Assembly (NCBI GenBank): GCA_026214975.1
Contig: CM047806.1
Location: 46,551,447 to 46,615,446 of the forward strand
Source: Gentiana macrophylla
Lineage: Eukaryota; Streptophyta; Magnoliopsida; Gentianales; Gentianaceae
DNA length: 64,000 nt
Direction of reading: 5' to 3'
The position numbers were made by a program, and so were the translations under genes. Numbering within the stretch: the first letter of the stretch is position 1; the number at the start of each line of letters is the position of its first letter. This document shows positions 57,201 to 64,000 of this stretch, piece after piece. The notes beneath the pieces were generated by a model. The model had not been told where the DNA came from. It ran no database searches and saw nothing but the letters and a program-made list of their open reading frames with translations.

Positions 57201-58784
57201 AAATTGAAGATGACTCAATACTTTGGACTTCACTAAACAAAAAGAGGATATAGACTGGCTCGGCGAATAAACTGCTCAGATCGGGTAAGGAAGACTCTAA
57301 GCTAAATAACATTTTCCAGCTATGCTTGTTCGTCGCTTGCCAAATGGTCAATGTGGTGTTGGAGAAAATCAAGCATAAAACATACTACCAAGCTACGTTG
57401 GAAATGTTGATCCATTGTTAATCACATAAAGATTATATGAATGAAAAGTAGTCATAATTTTAATTTTTTACCTACAGCTTCACTTGGAGAAGGGAAGCCA
57501 TTAATTACGGGATACAAAGAGGTTATTGACGGAGGAAGAGGGCTAACCTCAAGATAATAAGAATAATAACATTAGTAAATTACTTAAGCTCAACACTTTC
57601 TAAATGTTGTTGTAATAAGCTTGTACATTGCACGAACCTTTCTAGTAAACAGATACATACAATTTGATAAAGACCACAAGGATTTTAAAAAAGGCAAGTT
57701 AAAAGCTATTTGATCTCCAAAAATAATGTTACTTCCGCTATAGCTATTGGACCTGAAGCCTGAAGGTACTTACCATTATTTGAAATATATAACCGAGAAC
57801 CTAAAACTCCTGATTTGTAACAGATGCATGCTATGCTTCGGTTGCCTACTTCCTAAGAAGCTTCTAAGAAAATTGAGCCATAAAGGTAGACAGTTACAAA
57901 ATCTTGCTTCGGAATTTAAAAAGCTACCTAACAAAGAAAAAGAATCAAAAGGAATCACACTAGATCTCTAGGAATTATCATTGCTGAACTCTAGCTTGCT
58001 TCATAACCAAAACAAAGATTTCGCTTTTCTTTAACCTAAAGCTACAATTACCATGACCTATTCTAGTTGTGTGCATAGTATTCAAACCAAACAGAATCAA
58101 AACGCCCAACATGGCTGCTTCACGGATTTATTCACATTCATTATGTCTAAATGAACACTACATAAAGAACAAATTTCTATGATTCAATCACAAACAATAA
58201 GGCAAGCCAACATCTAAGTACCATAATGTGGCAGCCCAAAGATCTCATTTATAAACAGGAATTGCAACTGCCAACTGATTGAGGAATGAGAATTGGAGAA
58301 ACCAAAAAACATGATGTTATTATTAAACAGAAAAAAAAAAAAAAAATGCACACATACAGAGAGAAGGGGGAGAGATTACAGACTAACCCCAGTTTTTCCA
58401 GGGATACTGCAGTGCCAAACCATCAAATTGACTGACCCATCAGCAAGTGTCTCCGGCTTTGCTACAAAACCCTATACACAGAAACCCCATCCCAAACCCG
58501 TATTCCTTGTCAGAATTTGCGGAAAATTACAAGTAAATACCAACTTCATCCATTCCCTTTCCTACTTATAATCAAAGATGCCGGAAGATGCACCACATAT
58601 ACAGAAAAAGGGGAAAATGTTTATATCTAAATGCATGCTCCCGTTTTTTTTTTTATATTAAAAATAAAAATGAAAAAACAAGTAAACTTTAGAAGATAGA
58701 GAACAAGGGGAGTACATGTGGGTGATTTTTGCGCCATGATTTGCGCTCCTCTGCGAGACGACCACGGGCTATGCCTCCGGACAT
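45239..58784 (-). CDS. SCE1: SUMO-conjugating enzyme E2 (SCE1/UBC9), five exons
   Basis: It carries SUMO as a thioester and transfers it to lysines of target proteins, working with the SAE1/SAE2 E1 and SIZ-type E3 ligases, mainly in the nucleus. Minus-strand exons: 58716-58784, 58388-58471, 45991-46143, 45787-45900 and 45239-45301. All joins are phase 0 with GT donors and AG acceptors, giving 160 residues, the usual plant length. The N-terminus [20 protein letters not shown] and the HPN motif (84-86, [11 protein letters not shown]) are plain, and the catalytic cysteine is residue 94 ([11 protein letters not shown]). The end is KLYPTIV. Introns are 244, 12,244, 90 and 485 bp. Intron 2 is filled with copia elements and intron 4 holds a MITE. 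The start is chosen by family match, since the frame stays open upstream. The coding sequence looks intact; whether the long intron is spliced efficiently is unknown. Confidence 0.93.
45588..45707. mobile_element. MITE in SCE1 intron 4
   Basis: A 120-bp element with long terminal inverted repeats: GGCACCACACTAAATCTACC near the left end and GGTAGATTTGGTGTGGTGCC near the right. The outer ends are GGGGTCTTTAAAG and CTTAAAGTTCC. The flanks AAAAAAGAA and GAAAAAGAA match at eight of nine positions, which would suit a Mutator-like 9-bp duplication, but they are purine-rich and weak evidence. Confidence 0.75.
46869..47390 (+). pseudogene. Copia RNase H end plus LTR fragment (plus strand)
   Basis: The short frame 46869-47090 matches the last part of a copia RNase H domain ([25 protein letters not shown]). 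It is followed by a purine-rich GAAAGGGTGTAAAAGG and about 300 bp that look like the LTR, including CTCTATATAGG near 47310. The rest of the element is missing. It lies head-to-head with the RT end of element G, and may be a piece of the same family turned round. Confidence 0.7.
47391..48374 (-). pseudogene. Copia element G, reverse transcriptase part
   Basis: Minus-strand copia RT in broken frames. It has [16 protein letters not shown] (about 47820-47860), [14 protein letters not shown] text near 47745, and the active site [12 protein letters not shown] (about 47580-47620) followed by [16 protein letters not shown]. The part nearer the integrase side is cut off at 48374 by element F and continues at 53366. 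The duplication CTTTC at 48370-48374 and 53361-53365 marks the insertion. Confidence 0.85.
48375..48649 (-). repeat. 3' LTR of copia element F
   Basis: 275 bp, nearly identical to 53086-53360. It includes CGGCTATAAAAG, a TATA-type element, on the plus strand. Confidence 0.95.
48650..48666 (-). promoter_or_regulatory. Polypurine tract of copia element F
   Basis: On the minus strand CCAAACTTGACGGGGAG runs directly into the LTR start TGTTGAA. The stop codon of pol (TGA) lies inside it. Confidence 0.8.
48657..51989 (-). pseudogene. Copia element F pol (protease to RNase H)
   Basis: Read right to left. The protease has [19 protein letters not shown] (51240-51989) and the zinc-binding HYRLGHPN...CEICQFSKH. 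The integrase core continues in shifted frames (51100-51318, 50536-51048), with [10 protein letters not shown] and [15 protein letters not shown] (49598-50539) has [20 protein letters not shown] and [19 protein letters not shown], and then [11 protein letters not shown] near 49595 after a frame change. The RNase H half (48657-49492) has YTDADYAG and [19 protein letters not shown]. At least four frameshifts prevent a full polyprotein, but each domain is well preserved. Confidence 0.92.
52100..53029 (-). pseudogene. Copia element F gag
   Basis: It starts at ATG 53029, 57 bp inside the 5' LTR boundary. The frame 52505-53029 has the copia gag signature [20 protein letters not shown] and [20 protein letters not shown] frameshift near 52500 moves the rest to 52100-52468, which ends near a damaged zinc knuckle (CETARK...[10 protein letters not shown], its later residues out of frame). 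The capsid part is nearly whole; the polyprotein as encoded is not. Confidence 0.88.
53073..53085 (-). promoter_or_regulatory. Primer-binding site of copia element F
   Basis: Minus strand TGGTATCAGAGCC, an exact initiator tRNA-Met complement, directly at the 5' LTR end. Confidence 0.95.
53086..53360 (-). repeat. 5' LTR of copia element F
   Basis: 275 bp, the partner of 48375-48649, ending TTCAACA and followed by the target duplication CTTTC. Confidence 0.95.
53366..55760 (-). pseudogene. Copia element G, integrase-protease-gag part
   Basis: This is the remaining part of element G beyond F. The clearest frame, 54627-54920, is the copia pre-integrase region: [14 protein letters not shown] follows where a protease DSGATDH motif should be, with [20 protein letters not shown]. 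Plus-strand text at 53800-54600 is the reverse complement of decayed integrase, for example wording equivalent to FLGYSS and NGTEYF. Text at 55150-55700 corresponds to zinc-knuckle and gag sequence. No 5' LTR or PBS was found, so G is truncated. It is much older than F. Confidence 0.7.
55761..58387. other. Intron DNA with a degenerate TCGAG-rich repeat
   Basis: No gene. From about 56570 (GGGGCGTAAATGGGTCGAG) to 57150 the sequence is full of GAGTCGAG and CGAGCT phrases, as in degenerate non-autonomous plant transposons with GGGGTGTAAA-type ends. The matching far end was not found. The last 1.2 kb to exon 2 of SCE1 is plain AT-rich intron. Confidence 0.5.
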
Positions 58785-58979
58785 TTCTCTCTTTTCTCCG
58801 ACGATTCTTATTTCTCCTCCGTACCAGGTATGAGTTATAACGTAAATCAAAGAGATAAAACTCTTTTGTTTGTTTGTTTTTTTTTTTTTTTGATTGCTAA
58901 GGTTTTTTTTTTTTTTTGTTGGATTTAAGGTAGTAGTTTTATGGAAGCAGATCCTCTGCAGTGAAGTGAATGCGATGCA

Positions 58980-59110
58980 GTCTTTGTCTTGACTGCTTCC
59001 GTCCGAATTTAGACGGGAAGAGAGTGAATCAAATTTGAACGGAAAAAAAGTGAAATGGTGCTCCCGTCCAAATTTGGACGGATCCGTCCAAAATTCAGAC
59101 GAAAAAGGTG
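58980..59110. repeat. Cluster of CCGTCC palindromes upstream of SCE1
   Basis: Short imperfect palindromes such as CCGTCCAAATTTGGACGG and CCGTCCAAAATTCAGACG, with GTCCGAATTTAGACGGG at about 58998. They lie about 200-320 bp upstream of the SCE1 start codon. They may be the terminal repeats of a small decayed transposon or promoter elements. Confidence 0.6.
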
Positions 59111-59220
59111 CACAGCAATTTGTACCGCTCACCTTGTACCGTAGGGGATCCGGACTCGTAGTTTTATTACTTGCAATCAGCCGAATTAGCAAGAGTTACA
59201 TGAGCGAGGACCGCATGATG

Positions 59221-59317
59221 CTTTATGCACTACGTGGAACCCGCCAGATGCTTCTTCTCTAAAATTTAACGTCGACGCGGCCTTAAGAGATAATAAAGCT
59301 GCAGTTGGCGGCCTTAT
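59221..59317 (+). repeat. Left arm of a 97-bp inverted duplication
   Basis: Reverse complement of 60984-61081 with a few mismatches and a one-base deletion. Without the solo LTR, the two arms would have been separated by a loop of only about 62 bp. Confidence 0.92.
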
Positions 59318-59384
59318 CCTAAAGCTACCCTCTAGTCTTTTGGAAAAAAGAATTTAAAAATGCTCCATGTTCATTTCGGATAAG

Positions 59385-60983
59385 TGTTAAGGCCATATTT
59401 ATATGATTATTAAAGGTTTATTTCATTATTATTTTCCCCACATTTGCGTAATTTACATGAGAATTAAGGGTTTAAGTGTAATTATTTAATAAAGATGATT
59501 TTAAGAGGGTTGTATGCAAAATTGATGATTTCAAGTGTTGATTTAATAGAATTATTATTATTTGGATTTTATTACATTTTTGCATTGTTTATTTATCATG
59601 TAGGAGTTAATTTTCGTGCATATAATGAGGATAAATGAAGCTCAAGTCGAATTATTCAAGATAGAGTTGGAATTGGCTTGAAGAAATTGGATAAAGATGA
59701 TGAAATCCGACCTCAAAGCGATCCAAATTGAAGGTCTCATCCCGTCCACCTGGGCGGGCGTTTGATTTCATGGACGAAAGCGTCCGGAGAGAAATCACAT
59801 ACTGAGAGAGTTTGGACGCAGCATGGACGGACGTCTGAGCAAAGTCAAGATCCACCGGACGAGCGTCCCACGAGACCGACGGGCGTTCAAGGCCGACTTA
59901 GTCATAACCGACTTAAAACTCTATATATAGCGGCGACCTCTCAACCCTAATTCATACCACATAATTGAGATCGCAATTTTACACCAAAAAGTCATGGCCG
60001 AACCCCTAATTCCATAGAGATGAACTTCTCCAATCCAACAATCATCTTCACCATGATTGTTGGCTAAAACTTGCTGCGATGTCGACGGAGGAAGCCTTAT
60101 CAACAACACAAACCAACTAGAGTTCGATGCTTATGTTTAGTGAGTTTATTTCATAGTTTTTCATTACTTTGGATCTGTTTTGTATTGCTTAAGCTTTATT
60201 GAATTAAGATTTGATGAAACGATCTATGTTTAATTTATGCTTGAATAAATTTATGAAAGTATGTTTACTTAAGTTCTCTTTTATTCAAAGTAATGCATCT
60301 AATTGTGTTTTAAGAGATTATGCATGATTAGTTGAGTAAGAGCTTGGAAACAATCTCGTGATTTCGTGTTGATTGCATGTTTAGTTTGTTTGAAAAGATA
60401 AACGAAAACTTAGGAATTTGATTAAAGATATTTAATTGAATTCGTGAATAAATCACTACTAAAAACTATGTCTTTTTAATCACCATCTAGTTGGGGGTTG
60501 TTGGTTGATGGGTGGATTCGTTGCCTTGCTGTGTTTCCCTTTAATTGTTTATTAATCGAATCGTTTAGATTAAGTTTAGTTTAAGTTTTAGTTTTATAAA
60601 CCCTAGTTTCCTGCTGTTTTTCTGCAATTTTCTGCTTCAGTTCGTAGTTAGACGCTCGTCCGCAATAGCAGACGCCCGTCCGTTAGCTTTAGTTTTCAGA
60701 CGCCGTTCACTTTAGTGAACGTTCGTCCGTTTTTCTGTTTTCTTATTTTCTGCTTGTTTTTATTCTTGTTTTTATTCTTGTTTTAGTTTCAATTCTTAGG
60801 TTTAGGTTTTAGTTAGTTTCAGCTCTAGTTTAGATAGATAATTGTGACATAATTGATATAGATTTATATTTGAATCCGATAAACATTCCACTCCCTTAGG
60901 ACGACCCGTAAACACCCTATACTACGATCCTTATACTTGGGGTGTTTCGGTTTATAAATTATAAAACTAGTTTTTACCGAACA
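59385..60983 (+). mobile_element. Solo LTR (probable Ty3/gypsy) in a LINE remnant
   Basis: 1,599 bp starting TGTTAAGGCC and ending TACCGAACA. It is flanked by the 5-bp duplication ATAAG (59380-59384 and 60984-60988). There is no coding content. A TATA-like CTCTATATATAGC lies near 59921. CGTCC-type motifs (GACGAGCGTCC, ACGCCCGTCC, ACGTTCGTCC) are clustered before the TATA box and again near the 3' end. The TGTTAAGG start and motif style are shared with 14272-16181. The gypsy assignment is inferred from LTR length and wording. Confidence 0.88.
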
Positions 60984-61081
60984 ATAAGGCCGCCAACTGC
61001 AGCTTTATTATCTCTGAAGGCCGCGTCGACGTTAAATTTTAGAGAATAAGCATATGGCGGGGTTCCCTGTAGTGCATAAAG
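60984..61081 (-). repeat. Right arm of the inverted duplication
   Basis: LINE RNase H start in its natural frame (minus strand). Mirror copy of 59221-59317. Confidence 0.92.
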
Positions 61082-61480
61082 AAATAAAAGTTGGACTGAG
61101 AGTCTTACAAATAGCCATATAATACTCTTCCACCTCCACATTTGACTTATTAAGAGGAAATATGCTCATCTTACCATAAAAATCCATGCACAACCCACCT
61201 TTCAGATGTTCCATAGCAGGGTTACGGTGCTTGCCACCTCTACCTTATCATACAAATTAGTGATCTCAACGAAGAAGTCCATAAATGAATGGATACGCAA
61301 GGAATACGAGCGCCGACCCCAAGGAGTAGCCTTCCAAAAGGCTTTCAGAATTTCACACTCAAAAAGGCAATTCCATGCAGATTCTTTCACGTAATTGCAC
61401 ACCTGACAAGTTCCATTCCCAATGCCTTTAATCCGCAATACAACAGCCGTGGGAAGAGCATTATTTACTAATTTCCACAC

Positions 61481-61864
61481 AAAGTGTAAAATATGAGGTT
61501 TAACTTTTAACTTTCAAATAACCATCCCAAGTGATCGAACTCGAAATGAAATATACTGGAAATGGTTCTTTTGCTCTAGGATCAAAGATCGAGTAGTTTT
61601 TGTTATGGACTGAACTTAAGAAAATAAGCTGCCTACGTATCCAAATATATCTTTGGAATCAAGTCCAACCATAATTGCACACGCTTTGTCTTTTCAATCG
61701 ATGCGTAGTCCAAACGTCACCTCTTTTGGCCAAAGGCTATTAAATCTACTAAACCCTGCAAACGCCCATCATTATTTATAGATACAGACGTCAGATCTAC
61801 CGGATTTGCTCCCTCAATTATCAAGTAAGTCTTTCTCTTTCTACGTGATCTTCTTTTATTCCTT
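61481..61864. other. Intergenic stretch before the transposon-type gene
   Basis: No gene seen. Probably decayed LINE sequence on the left and the upstream region of the gene at 61865 on the right. No strong core promoter stands out. Confidence 0.4.
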
Positions 61865-63858
61865 ATGAATCCAGACCAGCCTGAAGTATCTAATCCTGGC
61901 GAAAATCCCCTTTTCTCTATTCTCCCTCCTCATTTGATTGCTTCTATTGTTCCTGCACTTATTGAATCACCTCCAACTGAGTGTAATATTTCCGGGTTAT
62001 TTGCGCCCATAAGAGCATTAAGGAGGACCTACGAGACTAAAAAGATGATGGCTTGCCATGCAATCGACTCCAAATTGAAGGATTCTGATATCACAAACAT
62101 CTGTGATAAGTATGGGATAAACAAGAATGTTTATGCCCCCATTCGATCTGAGTCTGGGAAAAGTGCCGTTGCTCCTCCTGCCGGATACTGCGCTGTTTAT
62201 AAGGAGCAGTTTGATTGCGGTCTCAGATTTCCCCTTCCTCCAGCCTATTTGGAAATACTTCGATATTACGATGTAGGGATTGGTCAGATAGTCCCGAATA
62301 GTATACGAGCCATTACTGGTTTCTTGATTTGGTGTAGGTGTTTTGTCACCCCTTTCACGCTGTTACTCTTTAGGGCTTTTTATCAGTGTAAACAAGTTAA
62401 GAAAAGTCTGGCGATATCTTTTTTGCAGAGAACCCGATAGTCCGAAAGCGAAGATACGGTTGATTAAGAAAACTGACCAGTCCTTCTCGGATTGGAAAAA
62501 ACATTTCTTCTATATTAGGCCTCAAATTGCCAGGGATATAGGCAAGTGGAACACTTCCACTAAAAATAGTTATGTGTTAGAAAGCAAGCTGGATAAGAAG
62601 TTGTTAAATGATATCAGAGTATCCCCATATATCCGAGTCTCAAAACTACGATTCCCAATATAATCGATCTTTGCTGTCCTAGAAACATTTGTCCGAACCC
62701 TATGTTGAGCTATCGGAGGAGAGATACAATATAAGTAGGATTTCTTATTTTGAATGTTTATGCATCTCCTCTGAGACATGTTTTTAATTACTTGTTGATA
62801 TTTGCAGTGGCAAATTTCACCGACATCATTCAAATAGCTGATGATACCTCACCTCCCAGGGCCCAGGATGCATCTGATCCCGTTATCAACCCAGACGTGC
62901 CTGATCAGACTGCTCACTCTGGTGACGCTCATTTAAATGAGCCTTCAATCGAATCCGATCATGCTGACGATGATTCTGAGAATACCAACGAATACTAGAT
63001 GGTCCCACGCACTGCTCCGGTGGAAACCACTGCTGAGACTAGACGTCCCTCAAAACGTATTAGATCTCACAATCAAGATGATGGAGATGCTGAGGCCTCT
63101 GAGCGAGCTCAAGGGAAAAGATATGATTGGAAAGAATGGTCCAATCAAGACTTGTCAAAATTTGTAAGGATCCTCTCTCAAAGGTAGTAATTTGTCTTTT
63201 TTAGATAATATATGCTGATTTTACTCCCTGTATTCCTTTGTAGGGTGCCAAACTGGGTAGGGAGATCCTGTCCAGACTGAAGAATTCTGGAAAATTCGAA
63301 GAGGACCTGTCCAGTTCTTTATCTGAATGGAAAGCCAAATATGAAGATTTGTTGAACACTTCAAAAATGAGAAAATTGCCTGTCTGATGAATTGTTGGCT
63401 AAAGATGGTGAGTCAAGACCAAGGATCTTTGAGTTCGGACTCACGTTGCTACTGCTAATCAAATCAAATCCAAGCTGGAAAAGATGGTAGCCGATCTTAA
63501 AGTGGAAAGAGACAATTTGAAGAGCAAACTCCCTGAGCAGATTACTAAAGCCCTTGCTGATTACAGAAAATCTGACGAGCTGGCCGATAGTATTAAGATG
63601 TTATGTGCTCCGATAATTTGGTTTGGATACTCCTCAGCTATTGAAGATGTGAAGGCAGCAGGTCTTGATGTTGATGTTGCCAAGCTTCCTCATTCGGGTT
63701 GGAACAGGAAAGATGGGGCCTAGACTTATGAGGCCAGATTCAAAGAGTTTATAGATGGAGTGGACTTGGTTCCAAATATGGCAAAAAGCCTCCAACTGCT
63801 CAAACTGGCTCATCGTCTCAACCTCAAGCTCCCCCCAGTTCAAATTGAAGATACTTAA
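61865..63858 (+). pseudogene. Putative gypsy-type transposon (Transposase_28-like) gene, decayed
   Basis: It starts at ATG 61865. Residues about 110-170 carry the signature of the plant 'putative gypsy type transposon' domain: YCAVYKEQFDCGLRFPLPP, then YLEILRYYDVGIGQIVPNSI and TGFLIWCRCF. A single-base frame change near 62403 moves the rest to a second frame (WRYLFCREPDSPKAKIRLIKK to 62663). Splice-like sites follow: a TTTGCAG acceptor at about 62809, a GTAAGG donor near 63161 and a TTTGTAG acceptor near 63243. Later frames are 62811-62998 (acidic), 62999-63187 (basic, SKRIRSHNQDD) and 63241-63858, a charged and probably coiled-coil tail with stops near 63387 and 63721. In plants this domain is mostly found in transposon-derived genes. 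It is probably a pseudogene, though introns could bypass some breaks. Confidence 0.7.
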
Positions 63859-64000
63859 CTTGTTTTTTCTTTCAATTCTGACTTTAAACATTGCAACTTT
63901 TGCTGTTGTTGTTCTCAAATCTTGTTGTTTTGCCGTTTCTATATGGGGTTTTTGGGATTTTATTGCCTCTGCGGCACCATTTACATGGCACCATTTACAC
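63859..64000. other. Window end, downstream sequence
   Basis: Probably 3' flank of the preceding gene. Nothing else can be supported before the window ends. The phrase GGCACCATTTACA is repeated at the very end. Confidence 0.4.

Larger units (their letters stand above)
46144..58387 (-). other. Giant intron 2 of SCE1, retrotransposon-filled
   Basis: 12,244 bp between exon 2 (GGAAAAACTGGG|GTTAGT) and exon 3 (TTGTTGCAG|ACAGAC). The left 0.7 kb and the right 2.3 kb are ordinary AT-rich intron DNA. The middle holds a plus-strand copia fragment, a minus-strand copia remnant and a nearly complete copia element nested in the latter. The outer intron junctions are canonical. Confidence 0.9.
59221..61480 (-). 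pseudogene. LINE zinc-binding and RNase H remnant with inverted end
   Basis: On the minus strand, 61202-61480 is a reverse-transcriptase zinc-binding (zf-RVT-like) segment (MWKLVNNALPTAVVLR, CQVCNYVKESAWNCLFEC). It passes through a linker into the start of RNase H (KFNVDAAFRDNKAAVGGLI, ending at 60984). The solo LTR interrupts it. The reading then goes on from 59384 downward (IRNEHGAFLNSFF). At 59317 an inverted copy of the RNase H start (59221-59317) follows. The two arms, 59221-59317 and 60984-61081, are reverse complements over about 97 bp with few mismatches. Confidence 0.85.

Noticed and set aside
1..64000. CRISPR arrays, rRNA, bacterial operons or viral integrations
   Set aside because: No regularly spaced direct repeats, rRNA motifs or pararetrovirus polymerase signatures were seen. 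All reverse transcriptases here are of copia or LINE type.

Overview
This is a stretch of plant nuclear DNA, most likely from a flowering plant and probably a eudicot. The evidence is three split or chloroplast-targeted plant genes with plant-type GT-AG introns, set in a thick bed of LTR retrotransposons, LINE and SINE remnants and small non-autonomous DNA transposons. No species can be named. There is no sign of bacterial gene organisation, CRISPR, rRNA or a functional tRNA gene.

Layout. 1-26123 is a nest of retrotransposons. A SIRE-type Ty1/copia element (A, plus strand) has a hAT-type insertion in its 5' LTR. Its pol gene is split at 7392/23104 by a second, inverted SIRE-type element (B, minus strand, target duplication CAATG). 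B is itself split in RNase H by a solo LTR (14272-16181, target duplication ACCAG). 26124-28900 is LTR-like and AT-rich non-coding DNA. 29119-31701 (minus) is a three-exon NAC transcription factor gene. 31943-36091 is an old, broken copia element on the minus strand. 36092-39840 is mostly unassigned sequence and a gypsy integrase remnant. 40448-41662 (minus) is an intact single-exon gene for a predicted plastid NYN-domain/C2H2 protein. 41803-44546 holds small DNA transposons, an LTR-like block and a LINE remnant carrying a SINE.

The most striking locus is 45239-58784 (minus): a five-exon gene for the SUMO-conjugating enzyme SCE1 (UBC9). All five exons join in frame to a 160-residue protein with the HPN motif and the catalytic cysteine. 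Its second intron is about 12.2 kb. It holds a complete copia element (48375-53360, two 275-bp LTRs, target duplication CTTTC) inside an older copia remnant, next to a third copia fragment in the opposite orientation. Upstream of SCE1 are a LINE RNase H inverted duplication (59221-59317 and 60984-61081) interrupted by another solo LTR (59385-60983, target duplication ATAAG), and then a decayed gene with a 'putative gypsy-type transposon' (Transposase_28-like) domain at 61865-63858.

The host genes do unrelated jobs (transcription control, sumoylation, plastid nucleic-acid metabolism) and do not form a pathway. I found no clearly new biological system. What stands out is the dated nesting order, the transposon-filled intron of an essential-type gene, and conserved non-coding repeats between pol and the env-like ORF of the SIRE elements.
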